Origin: Didymodactylos carnosus
Lineage: Eukaryota; Rotifera; Eurotatoria; Philodinida; Philodinidae
Assembly (NCBI GenBank): GCA_905250885.1
Contig: CAJNOQ010000271.1
Location: 1-58,049, forward strand
Reading direction: 5' to 3'
DNA length: 58,049 bases
Within the stretch, counting starts at the first letter, position 1; the number at the start of each line of letters is the position of its first letter. The notes beneath the pieces are model-generated. The model was given only the letters and a program-made list of their open reading frames with translations. It searched no databases and was not told the origin of the DNA. Made by a program: the position numbers and the translations under genes. Below are positions 1 to 9,810 of this stretch, piece after piece.

Positions 1-148
1 ATCATCTTTGTCAGGATCAAGTGTGACACACAACTTCGAATACAAATCTAATTCAGTTTCCTCTTGTAGATCTGTTGACGTTGTATCGTAACAATCGGCT
101 ATCAAACTTTTTTTCTCTCGTTTTGGTTGAACGGATAATTCAGCTCAT
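1..148 (-). CDS. Possible partial exon of an unidentified minus-strand gene (runs off the left edge)
   Basis: On the minus strand one frame is open from about 148 to 1 with protein-like composition: a basic start (VQPKREKKSLIAD) and then an acidic stretch (DLQEETELDLYSKL, TLDPDKDD). A possible acceptor AG lies just upstream of the first codon (reading CATGAG then CTGAATTATCC). The frame is closed by a stop immediately before that AG, which fits an exon boundary. I do not recognise the family. The other two frames have stops. It could also be chance: the stretch is short and there is no homology I can name. Confidence 0.3.
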
Positions 149-607
149 GTTGAACGAATAATTTTATTAAAAAAATTATGATGATGACGGTAAAATAAGT
201 TAAAGCAACTGGACTGCAAAATAAAAAATATACGTATATATATATATATACAGAGCGAGGAAGGTTCGAGATGATGCGTAAAAAAAAGATGAAGAAAAAA
301 AGAGAGAGGAGATAAAAATGAAAATAAGAAAACTCTCAGTCGATCAAATCTCTGCTGATCACCAAAAAGAAATGATCACGCCATAGATGTATGTACAAAA
401 AGAAAAAGAAAGAAATCATCTGTACATAATACGTAAGAAAAGGAAAGAAAAAACAATCTTGTGTATGATCACGTTCCATAAATGTGATCAATCTTATGTA
501 ACCAGGCATGCGCCGGTTATTTTGCTTATATAATCAGAAGAAGAAACAAACGGCATAACCTCATCCATAAACGGACAAATAACAGATAACTGTCGATTAG
601 AAAACCC
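149..607. other. Gene-free AT-rich stretch
   Basis: Purine-rich low-complexity sequence (runs of AAAGAAAG type) with a short (TA)n tract near 233-250. I see no gene, RNA or element boundary. Confidence 0.5.
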
Positions 608-639
608 TTGAATTTTCAGGGATTAATACTGTGTTATTT

Positions 640-985
640 CCGTGTGGGCGTAATTGGTTTAAGGGCCAGGACCATAAAAACCGTGCGGGATCGAAACCGA
701 AATAATTTTACGGGACTGGGACCGGAACCGGGACCGAAACAACCTTACGGGACTGGGACCGGGACGGGACCGAAACAACTGCACGGGACCGGAACCGGAA
801 CCGGGACCGAAACAAGTTTACGGGACTGGGACCGAGACGGGACCGAAACAACTGCACGGGACCGGAACCGGAACCGGGACCGAAACAAGTTTACGGGACT
901 GGGACCGAGACGGGACCGAAACAACTGCACGGGACCGGAACTGGAACCGGGACCAAAAATCATCGGTCCCGCCCATATCTACTCA
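640..985. repeat. GC-rich minisatellite, 73-base period, built from ACCGGA/GGGACCG subunits
   Basis: The phrase GCACGGGACCGG recurs at 781, 854 and 927, giving an exact 73-base period for about three copies, with more degenerate copies from 680. Inside each unit the hexamer-like subunits GGAACC and GGGACCG repeat. All three frames on plus are nearly stop-free, so the long open frame at 608-1003 is a by-product of composition. The block is far more GC-rich than its surroundings. The flanks carry GGGCG/CGCCC sequences in opposite orientation (TGTGGGCG near 642, CCGCCCATA near 970), so it may be the subterminal repeat block of a hAT-like MITE; that part is inference. Confidence 0.8.
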
Positions 986-1003
986 CTACCTCACAGAATA
1001 TGA

Positions 1004-1790
1004 AATCAAAAAAGCAATCTCTCATATCAACAAGAATATCCACTATACAAAAAAGGAGAAAGAAACACACCGAGAAAAATAACTACATAAAAGAACTAAG
1101 CACTATACACTGGACATAAAAGAGAGAACATGATCAACCTAAAGGATGAATCATGTGGGGTAAAGAGGTTATGAGGAAAAATCTGTCACAGACATCTAAT
1201 ATTCATCTGTATTTCTCTGAGACTTTGATCCCGTCAATTGCGTCGTAACAATGCAACAAAAATGCACTAAATAAGAGACTTTTGCCATCGTTCTACAAAT
1301 TAAATAAGTATTTTCTGACTTTATTTTGCTTCCAAAAACAAACATATTTCCAACGTTTTACTTGTCGTTCCTTTTTGTGACTATCAGAAAATATATTACA
1401 CTTGCTATCAACCGTAGTTTTCTTTAAAAACTTATAAAGTACATAATAGACTGCTCTATACCTAACTTCGAAAAACTAATTGATGCTTTCGAAGAATTAC
1501 ATGATTTTCTACGAAATGTGAAAATTAAATAAATAATAAGCAAAATTGTCAAAGCCCAAGATAAAATTATTTACTGGTAAAAATTTTTAGTTCGTGATTG
1601 TGCTCTAAGACTATGTTTGTCTTTTTGTTGTAATCCTAAGGCTACTTGTTGACTAACTACATTATGACTGTTTATTTGACTATTATGGTGACTAGCTTTT
1701 CATTGATTACATATTATTCGTTATAGCACGATTTATACAAATTTTGTGAATTTTGTAATGAGTTACGATTGTGAAAGTACGAATGCACCT
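1004..1790. other. Gene-free stretch
   Basis: AT-rich sequence with no supported open frame, repeat or structural signal. Confidence 0.5.
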
Positions 1791-1847
1791 TGGTTGCTGG
1801 CTGCACTTTGTCCATTTTCTCATTAGAAGTCATTGTTATGGCATTAA

Positions 1848-2062
1848 ACTTTTTTCGTCATCTTTGCTGTACTCGATATCTATCATTATCATTATCTTCG
1901 GGTGTTGACGAAAAATCAATTTCTGATGGATCAGAAGTTTGTAATAAATATTCTTCACTTGCAATTCTCTTCATACCTTGAACCACTACATCATCCTGCA
2001 TTTCTTCTTCACTATCTGATGATGAATCAACGTCCAGTTTGTCATGGAGATCTGGTGCACAA
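1848..2062 (-). CDS. Possible acidic exon of an unidentified minus-strand gene
   Basis: Reading minus from about 2062, a frame opens right after a plausible acceptor (TTGTGCACCAG) and encodes an acidic, serine-rich peptide (LDVDSSSDSEEEMQDDVV, then TSDPSEIDFSSTPEDNDNDR). A GT follows near 1866 and a stop soon after. The SSDSEEE-type run is typical of intrinsically disordered tails and not of random AT-rich DNA. It could belong to the same gene as the fragment at 1-148, which would put the minisatellite in an intron; I cannot show that. No family assigned. Confidence 0.25.
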
Positions 2063-2252
2063 TTACAGAAAAAAGACAGAAAAGATCCCGGAAAAAGATG
2101 GTATGTACGATATAATCTTTTACTCTATAGAACCTCATGTTACTTTTGGGAAAATCGACCTTGATTGCAAAGTCTTTTGCTGAACCTTTTCTGCATTATA
2201 GATTAAAAAATAACTACATGACACCAGATTCGAGAACATATAATTTGTACTA

Positions 2253-2283
2253 CTGAAGAAGCAGTCGGTTTAGACTTCGAAAC
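2253..2283 (+). ncRNA. Hammerhead-ribozyme-like core, probably a relic
   Basis: The strand reads CUGAAGA (matches CUGANGA) at 2253-2259, a stem candidate GCAGUC 2261-2266, loop GGUUUA 2267-2272, GACUUC 2273-2278, then GAAAC 2279-2283. Four of the outer pairs are Watson-Crick; one C-U mismatch and an extra A make the stem imperfect. Penelope-like elements are known to carry hammerhead motifs in their terminal repeats. The next copy of the following repeat, at 3064, lacks the CUGANGA part. Likely degenerate. Confidence 0.25.
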
Positions 2284-3120
2284 ATTTAGCAGTTGTAAAT
2301 AAATTTATAAAATAAACTGAAATTCTACGAGGAAAACGAAATTAAATTTAAATATGATTTCCTTATCATATTATCAATAGAGTTATCACTACCTTGTATT
2401 AAATTTACATTACACATTCGCGTATGGTGGTCACAAAATTATGTCAGTGTTATTCGTACGTATTATTAGTATTCGTCAGCATTGTAAAGCATTATTAAAA
2501 AGGCTCACTAGGCTCACTCATGAGCAAAATTTCTTTCTACAAAAGTGTAAAAAGCATGATTTAATATCAAAAGGTTTACGGATACATTCAAAACATGCTA
2601 ATTCACATCCTGCTGATCAAATATGTTTAATTGCTAGCCAGAAATTACTTAATAGTACAATTCGTCAAAATTTTTATCTTGAAAATAATTTTATCTTGAG
2701 CTTTGACAATTTTACTTATTATCTAATTTTCACATTTCGTACATCTGTCATTTCATTTATTAACCACGATGTCAGCCAACAATACATTTTAGCTGCTCAT
2801 CTTTATGTATAGTCAATTGTAACTTTCATAATCATCACCTTATCATCTTTTACTGTACTTATTATTTATGTCTCACATTTCTTTTTAGGTATATGTCATA
2901 TCTCCCTCATTTCTAGATCTCAGTAAGTGTAATTTCTAAACATCATCCTGTTATACATCACTATTTGCAGTTGTTTAACATTCTGCGTGTACATATTTTA
3001 ATTAGCTCTTGTATATTTTTTTTTATATATATATAGTGTGTTCTTTTCTGTGATTAATTTCTATTCGAAACGTTCAGCAGTTGTAAATAAATTTATAAAA
3101 TAAACTAAAATTCTATGAGA
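2275..3120 (+). mobile_element. Probable Penelope-like (PLE) or other retroelement remnant between direct repeats
   Basis: Two direct copies of about 55 bases (2275-2332 and 3064-3118) share GAAAC-TTAGCAGTTG/GAAACGTTCAGCAGTTG followed by an almost identical TAAATAAATTTATAAAATAAACT. They bracket an open frame at 2441-2812 (123 residues). Its middle (LKRLTRLTHEQNFFLQKC, then a KGLRI segment) resembles the linker that precedes reverse transcriptase in rotifer PLE-type elements. No catalytic motif is present. Family assignment is inference from the repeat layout, the hammerhead-like core and this short similarity. Confidence 0.35.
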
Positions 3121-4440
3121 AAATCTATCATAACCTATCTATCGTAGGCCATGTACTGTTTTTTTTTTGTAATCGGGATCCATTCTGCGTTTTTTCCGGG
3201 ATTTTTTTAAATCGCGCATTACATTTTTTGCGTTGTGTTTTTATTTTAACAGATTTGACTACTTCATGTCTCGGAAAACGAACCAACAACATAATATTTT
3301 TCCAAATATACTCATCGGCTAAGTACTCAACAGCTCTTTTCAGCACAGAGTATCCCAACACGTTCCCACGTGAAACATAGCTGACATTTAATAATCCATG
3401 TACTGCGTTTTAAATGTATGCCAAAAATACTGGCTTTTAACACTCAAATAACTGTTAAAAAACTGCCAAATAACAGTCAGTTTATTGTCTGTTATGTGAT
3501 TGTTGATAAAGGCCCGAGAAAAGGCATTTAACATAGCAGTCACTGTTTACTGTAAAGTTTTTGGTTGGTATAATGGCAAAAAACAGGCATTTAACTGTGC
3601 CTCCTAAAATGTAAAATAACTATCACAGTTAAATAGCTATTAACAGGCCATTCTTCAATTGCAAAATATACAGCGAAAAAACTGACATTTAAAATGACTG
3701 TTTCATTCACCCTTTTATTTTACAATCATGACTGATATATGATATATATATCACTGAAATTTGGAAGGGATTTGCAAATTTTTCTCTCCCTCGATTGTAC
3801 GAATCATCGAAACTTGTCTGGTGGAAGTCGTCGCTGATTCTGAATCTGGTGCTATTAATAGCACCGTGGATCTAAGGAACCAAAACTATCAAAAATTTTG
3901 GAAATCATTATATTTGGGATACTAATCAAAAAGTTTAATCAAAGAAAACGTTTGATAATTGACCGTTAACAGCCAGTAATAGTGTAAAAACGGCCGTTAC
4001 ATGATGCTATTAACTGCCTATTTTCGGACAGTTTCAGCCTGTTAAAAAATGTCATATTAGGGCATTAAAACGTTCCCATTTATAAGGTATAAAAATTCCC
4101 ATTTAATGACTATTTCATTAGCTCTTAACTGACATTTAACAGACAATTAATTACACCATTTTCGACGTTAAGGGTTGTGACGAGGTGTTTCCAGTTGCCG
4201 TTATTCCATAGTATAACTTAACTGATCAAATTTTTAATGACTTTTATTACTTAAAAAACTAACCGCAGATACTAGATAAAAATCTTCATAAAATCCTCAT
4301 TTTTAAATGTTTCTGAACCAGAAGATCTTTCCATGAACATTTAAATGAGTGCTCCTGTGATCTATAATACTCACAATTGTTATGAATACTTGTCACATTA
4401 CTGCTATATGAGTGTATTGACTAAGGGTTCGCATTTTTCC
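3120..4440. repeat. Gene-free region with dispersed TTAACAG / CATTTAAC motifs
   Basis: Between about 3380 and 4150 short words such as CTGACATTTAA, TTAACAG, AACTGTTA and CATTTAAC recur many times in both orientations, interrupted near 3725-3960 by a stretch without them. A degenerate tandem or MITE-like element is the likely explanation. A 77-residue minus frame (3128-3361) looks basic and unremarkable; I do not support it as a gene. Confidence 0.45.
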
Positions 4441-4763
4441 ATATTGTTTTCATGGACGAAAACTAATTAAATCAGGATAGAATAGGTATGAACCTTCGAA
4501 GTCAGTCGCTAGTGACCAAGTTGTTGAGAAGAAAATATTTTCATTTGATTCATTTCTATAAAGTAATGAACAAGTTATCTCCGTTTTCAGTTTTTGATCC
4601 GTCCTTTATAACACCACTGACGGATCGCAGAACAGAGCGTCAGAATACAAGTACGGTTTTAAAACATGTAAGGGCAAACACGAAGCCAGTCGCGACACCG
4701 AGTCTTACAAAAAGTTCAAGTGACATTGATTATACTGCTTTACACTTTGTCCTTCACGTTTAG
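4440..4763 (+). mobile_element. Possible LINE 3'-end fragment
   Basis: A 91-residue frame (4488-4763) starts with a pattern seen in non-LTR retrotransposon tails: RRKYFHLIHFYKVMNKLSP, followed by a variable region and VRANTKP. The basic-rich start, the FYKVMN-LSP spacing and the lack of introns fit, but no catalytic motif is visible. The link is weak. Confidence 0.25.
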
Positions 4764-4769
4764 CGTGCA

Positions 4770-5364
4770 CGGACCAACGTAATGCAAAATCGCACTATCT
4801 CACACAAGAAGGAACTGCATGTATAAATGCAAAAAAGGTGCTATTTATGTCTTCGGGTAATGTATCAAGAAGAATTGAATCTGCTATATTTTGATTCCGA
4901 TGTTCTCTTTAGATCACCGAGGTGACTAATTTGTTTCGAGTGCTGCTGCCATCTGTGAAATAGGCTTTTAATCACGGTTTGATTATGTATTTTTTATTGG
5001 CTTACTAACAGCATATCAAAACTCATATACTTAAGGCCTCTATCTTATTATTTTCTGTCTGCCTTCCTTTATGCGGCGACTGAATTGTTAAGTTCACAAG
5101 AAAGACAATATTAATATTATTATTAACAAATATAATTAATATTATTGAAATTTCTTAGAGGATCGTTCAGTTGTATTTTAATTATTGACATTAAACAAAA
5201 CTATGCAAGTACGTCGACTTTAATCTAATATTTATTGTTTACTGTGCATGATATCTAAGATTGAGCTATAGTTTGCATGGTAATTTGAGTGTCGAACTGT
5301 TTACTTCAGTTTCAGATTGAATAAAACATTATTTTTTCTCAAAATAAGAATTCAGCTACTCAAG
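4770..5364. other. Upstream region and 5' UTR of RNPS1
   Basis: AT-rich. No element recognised up to about 5290. The end of this stretch is probably RNPS1 leader: a donor-like CAAG|GTAAAT occurs at 5365. Confidence 0.4.
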
Positions 5365-5428
5365 GTAAATACGAGTTTTCCTTGTTTTTCTAAAGTAGAT
5401 TTACAATTCTTTCTGTTGTATCCTTTAG
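5365..5428 (+). promoter_or_regulatory. 5' UTR intron or trans-splice acceptor before RNPS1
   Basis: GTAAAT donor at 5365 and T-rich acceptor ending TCCTTTAG at 5428, 64 bases, five bases ahead of the chosen ATG. Confidence 0.5.
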
Positions 5429-5433
5429 AAATA

Positions 5434-6399
5434 ATGACAATCGAAACAGAAACAACTGTGGTCGAGACGGCTTCGCCCACTCCTTTACCTGTTGTCGAAA
5501 AAGTTAAAAGAAAGCGATCATCTCGCAGTTCATCTTCAGAATCAAGTAGTTCAAGCGGTAGTGGTTCGTCGAGTTCATCATCCGCCAGTTCACGTTCGTC
5601 ATCCTCGTCGTCTTCTTCATCGAGTAATTCAAGTCGTTCTAGTTCAAGTGGGTCATCGGCCAGTCCGAAAAAACCGCGTACTGGTAAAAAAACGGCTCCA
5701 TCTGGTAAAGAAAATAAACGAAACGCAGGAAAAACAGCAGAACCTGGCACAAAGGCAACAACCGGTTCTGGCAGTAAACAAGCAGGCTTGTCATCTCGTA
5801 CAAAACAGCCGCCACCTAAAAGTCCGGAGCGTAAACAAGAACGAGAACAATCAGTAAAAGTGTATGTTGGAAAATTAACAAGAAATGTAACAAAAAACCA
5901 TTTGTATGAAATTATGGGAACGTATGGAGAAATTAAGCAAATAGATTTACCATTTGATCGTACACATCCGTATTTACATCGAGGTTTTGCTTATATTGAA
6001 TATGTTCAAGCACAAGCAGCTGAATCAGCGTGTAAATATATGGATGGTGGTCAAGTTGATGGCAAAGAAATTGTTTGTGCCTTAGTTCATAGTCATTCGC
6101 TATCGAGACGTAAATCACCTATCAATTCATCTTCATCATCCTATCGAAATCGTCGTCCTCCGTCACCTCAACGCTATCCACCTCCACGACGTGGTTCACC
6201 ACCGCCAAGAAGTCGTAATGATCGAGACCGTCCTCCCGCTAGACAACAACGACAGGGTTATCAATCACCACCACCTCAATCGTCTAGTCGTCGACAACAG
6301 TCGAAAGAACCGCCGGCAAAACGCAGAAATGCTGATTCGTCACCTCGAAAACAAAAAGAACGACGTTATTCACGTTCGAGTTCAAGCTCATCAAAATAG
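5434..6399 (+). CDS. RNPS1: RNPS1-like RNA-binding protein with serine-rich domain
   Basis: Encodes 321 residues in a single coding exon. RNPS1 is a nuclear splicing activator and peripheral exon junction complex/ASAP component. Layout: short acidic N-terminus, a long serine-rich block (about residues 28-75), basic linker, one RRM (about 141-217) with RNP2 VYVGKL and RNP1 RGFAYIEY, then an RS/P-rich tail ending in serines. The order S-rich, RRM, RS/P tail is that of RNPS1, and the RRM start VKVYVGKLTRNVTKNHL is close to animal RNPS1. I start at 5434, not the upstream in-frame codon at 5317, because an intron-like GT...AG (5365-5428) removes the upstream frame and leaves an acceptor 5 bases before the ATG. 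That acceptor could alternatively take a trans-spliced leader. AATAAA-like signal near 6567. Confidence 0.93.
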   Translation: MTIETETTVVETASPTPLPVVEKVKRKRSSRSSSSESSSSSGSGSSSSSSASSRSSSSSSSSSSNSSRSSSSGSSASPKKPRTGKKTAPSGKENKRNAGKTAEPGTKATTGSGSKQAGLSSRTKQPPPKSPERKQEREQSVKVYVGKLTRNVTKNHLYEIMGTYGEIKQIDLPFDRTHPYLHRGFAYIEYVQAQAAESACKYMDGGQVDGKEIVCALVHSHSLSRRKSPINSSSSSYRNRRPPSPQRYPPPRRGSPPPRSRNDRDRPPARQQRQGYQSPPPQSSSRRQQSKEPPAKRRNADSSPRKQKERRYSRSSSSSSK

Positions 6400-6700
6400 G
6401 CAACTAAAAAAAGAGTATAGAAGAAAATTTGCTTTGTTTTGTTGGCAGTCAACTTTTCCTTGTTATTGATTAAGAAGAATAAAACTAGTGTCGATGTCTT
6501 TATGTTGTATGCAGATTACTGTGTTTTTCTTTGTTTATGACTGACTTGTCTAATTGTTACATGTATATAATAAACAGAAAAGGCTCAACCGTTTGTGTAA
6601 CGAAGTCAGCAATGGTTTTTGTGATCAAGATTTCTCGTATTTTGTTTACTTTCTTTCGAACATAATTTTATTTCTGAGAAAATCATGCAAATGGCTAGAA
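6400..6700. other. RNPS1 3' UTR and short intergenic space
   Basis: AT-rich, with a polyadenylation-like AATAAA near 6567; nothing else seen. Confidence 0.5.
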
Positions 6701-7945
6701 ATGGTATACTAATTATTTCGTATTTGGTGTCTTTCTATGAAAAACAAGTGGACGTTATTGTTGAGACGGCATGTGGACTTCGGACGTACGGCCGGTTTAC
6801 AAAGAATATAGTGGCATTTCTTTTTATCAAGATTCTTTTGATAATATCCATTTTATTCTGTATGATCTGTCATGCAGTTTTCTTTGTTGAGAATCCGAAT
6901 TGTTTAGCATGCAATTACTCTTGATTGCATGCATTCTTCAGTGCATGTTGTGTTACTCTGTGGCTCAATCTTAGAACAAAGCTATTTGTTTTCAGGCGTT
7001 AGATAAATGCCATTTTTTCCAAACTAATGAATGACTTAACTTCAAACTATCTTCATTCTAGAATCCGAATGAAGATACTCAATGGAATGACGTATTACGA
7101 CAGTATAAAATCATACCAGATAGAGAAGAAATAAAAACTGAAGATGAAAGAATAGAAATTAATAAGGGTCAGTTTTAAACTGTTCATCAAATTTCATCTG
7201 GCTAATATGATTCTATTGTTTGCTTATTTAGCTCAAATACTTGATAGTAAAACAATTGATGAATTAGATGAACTTGAAGATGAAGAAGAGGAACGTGTGT
7301 TGCAAGAATACAAGTAATTTTAGAATAGAATATGATTGAAAGAATCTGAGTATTTTCTTTTTATTTTAGACGAAAACGTCTACAAGAACTTCGCGATAAT
7401 GCTTCACGTGCACGATATGGTGAAGTTATAGAAATATCAGCGGTTGAATATATAAAACAAGTGAATCAAGCTGGTGAGGATGTATGGGTTGTTCTTCATT
7501 TGTACAAATCAGGGTATGTTGACTGAACTAACTGATTCAAATTCTTTCAAAAAAACGAATATATTTTTGTATTAGAATGCCATTATGTACACTAATCAAT
7601 GATCATCTTCGTCAATTGGCCCTTAAATATCCAACAACAAAATTTTTAAAAAGTATTTCAACTGTTTGTATTCAAAATTATCCGGATAAAAATTTGCCTA
7701 CAATATTTGTTTATAATAATGGTGAATTGAAAGATCAATTAATTGGTCCATTTGCATTCAACGGAATGAAATGTCGTTTTCAAGATTTAGAATGGAAGTT
7801 GTATGAATTTGGTGCTCTTGAAACAAAAGAGAAATTAGAAAAACCAGAAGGAATGATTGATGCTCGTAATAATGGAGATGCTGCAAATGAATTTTTGAAA
7901 TCAGCTATTCGACAAAGTATGAGAGGTGACGACGATGATGATTAG
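6701..7945 (+). CDS. PDCL3: Phosducin-like protein of the PDCL3/PhLP2 type
   Basis: Cytosolic thioredoxin-fold cofactor of the CCT chaperonin. Exons: 6701-6703 (tentative), 7062-7167, 7232-7313, 7370-7513, 7576-7945; all internal phases agree, total about 234 residues (human PDCL3 is 239). The N-terminal NPNEDTQWNDVLRQY matches the family's PN-DTEWND start; the thioredoxin-like domain has FGDV/YGEVIEIS, VVLHLYKSG, then PLCTLINDHLRQLA, TKFLKSIS, NYPDKNLPTIFVY and LEWKL. The tail ends in five aspartates. The start is the weak point: the ATG at 6701-6703 sits directly against a GT donor and keeps phase 0, but gives a one-codon first exon and a 358-base intron, longer than the others. A further upstream exon is possible. 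AATAAA at about 8047. Confidence 0.9.
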
Positions 7946-9504
7946 TAAGAGAAAAAATTGAAGAGAATAAAGAGACAACATTAGAAAATGATTTGCTGTT
8001 CTATGATTGTTTTGCATGTGTTTTTTTGTTGTGCTTTGTTTGACCAATAAAATATAATTGCAATAAATAATTTTACATATAATTTAATTATACGTTTGAT
8101 ATATCAGACCACTCTTATTTTTTATTTATCTGTCTAAATTTTATTACATAGGCAGGTATGAGTACTTGTATCGAACATCATTTTGTCGGTAGGTAAGTTA
8201 ACAGCAAATCATTTTTACTCTAAATATAAATGGCCTACAGTCAGACGTTTAAAACACACTTTAACATATGTTTCTACAATGGTCATACTGTTTTTATAGG
8301 AGAAATACATTTGATGTACCGGTATACCGGATATGTTTCTGAATAGAATACGCACTTTTTATGTGCTATTGTGTAGCTAAAAAATGTTTTCTTGATATTC
8401 TACTTAACATGGTGTAGATGTCAAGAAAACTGACATGACCCTTAATCATGGCTACGCTCTACAATTTTTTGAAATCTGAGATCTATCTTTCATCGTTCTC
8501 AAATGGTGGCAGTTTTTCTAGAAGTACCAGAATTATATAGACTAGAAAATTGTTGGAAACGTAGGTTACCAAACCTATTGAATCTCGCGTCTGTTGTTTG
8601 TTTTCGGATGAAAACGAAAAAATCTAAAATATGGTGTTTTCGAAGCAAAAAACGCCCTTATATTAATCACGCAGGATCTTGAAACCACGCAGTCCAATCC
8701 AAATCACTTGTGATTTTATAGAACATAGTCGAGTTAGCATCTTGGTCTATCTATACAGCCGGGAAACGGTAAAAGTATATTATTTTCTAAGAGTTACCAG
8801 AAATCTAGCTAATAAGAATGATAGTCCATATTTGTATTCATTTTCAAGGTCATTCAAAAGCATCTAACTCTGAGATTCAGATATCCCATAGTTTGAAGAT
8901 TCGTATTTGCACGAATGTTTAGACAGCACTTAGGATTACAAAGACACACAAAGACATGTTTTACCAACTTAGTTTTCATAGAACAATTTGTAAAAAACAT
9001 AATAGAAAGATGAATGAAATTTAGAACAAAATGAACGTCTTGAAGTATTATTAATAATGATTGATAAACTTGGAATAACACAACGAATTACTGGACCATT
9101 GTTGATGAAGTATTTTTAGCTCGGGTAAATAAATAAATAATACATGTGCTGAAAAGACAGAAAAGGAGTGCTGTACAGCATTTCATTATTATGATTTAAA
9201 CAAATTTTTTTTGCATTATATGCCATATACGAAGGAAAAGATTCTTTTAGATTAGTGATCGACTTGTTTTTGTTAGCGATGTTTCGGGAAACAGATGGTA
9301 ATAATATAAATTGACCAAGCTCTATATAATCGATGCATGGTTGAAGCTAATACATCCAGAATTTGAACCTGTACGTGGAATAATGCAAGGAACATGTATA
9401 GAGTAAAATTTGGATGTGCTGTTTTGTAGGACAATTTCTTAATAGGCTGTAATACTAAAATGAACATGTTGCATTGGATCGATTTTTGTATGTGGAAACA
9501 CCCA
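7946..9504. other. PDCL3 3' UTR and gene-free stretch
   Basis: Polyadenylation-like AATAAA occurs near 8047. Short frames at 8679-8867, 8854-9081 and 9273-9509 have no recognisable features and I do not support them. Confidence 0.5.
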
Positions 9505-9810
9505 GACATTAAAAAGAACCTAGTATCGCGCGATTTATCAAGACTACTAGATTTTTACTCGATTGCAACTATTTGGTAATGACAGTGGAAATCTAGTAAT
9601 CCAGCCATTACTAGATTTCTCCTCAGTTGCAACTATCCATTGATCCACCCGATACTCGAGCGATTTAACTAGTGCTAGTTGCACACATGCAGACGAATCT
9701 AGTCAAAAGTCTCTTTTCCAACTAGTAATCTAGATGACACCTAGTCGTGCATCGCCCGATTACAGATGAAATGTACCTAGATTTTTTCCATAGGTGATTT
9801 TTGCTTGGAC
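9505..9810 (-). mobile_element. CTAG-rich non-autonomous element, copy 1
   Basis: This stretch is the reverse complement, diverged, of 41955-42249. Shared blocks include CTAGATTTTTACTCGATTGCA, CCAACTAGTAATCTAGATGACA and GCCCGATTACAGA, ending in GGTGATTTTTGCTTGG. CTAG and GATTACTAG words repeat internally. The left end here is worn. Confidence 0.7.

Noticed and set aside
608-1003. 131-residue open frame rich in G, T, R, D and N
   Set aside because: It is the minisatellite read through; the unit length is not a multiple of three and all frames are open.
2441-2812. 123-residue frame as an independent gene
   Set aside because: Better explained as a retroelement fragment between the direct repeats; no intron structure and no animal family.
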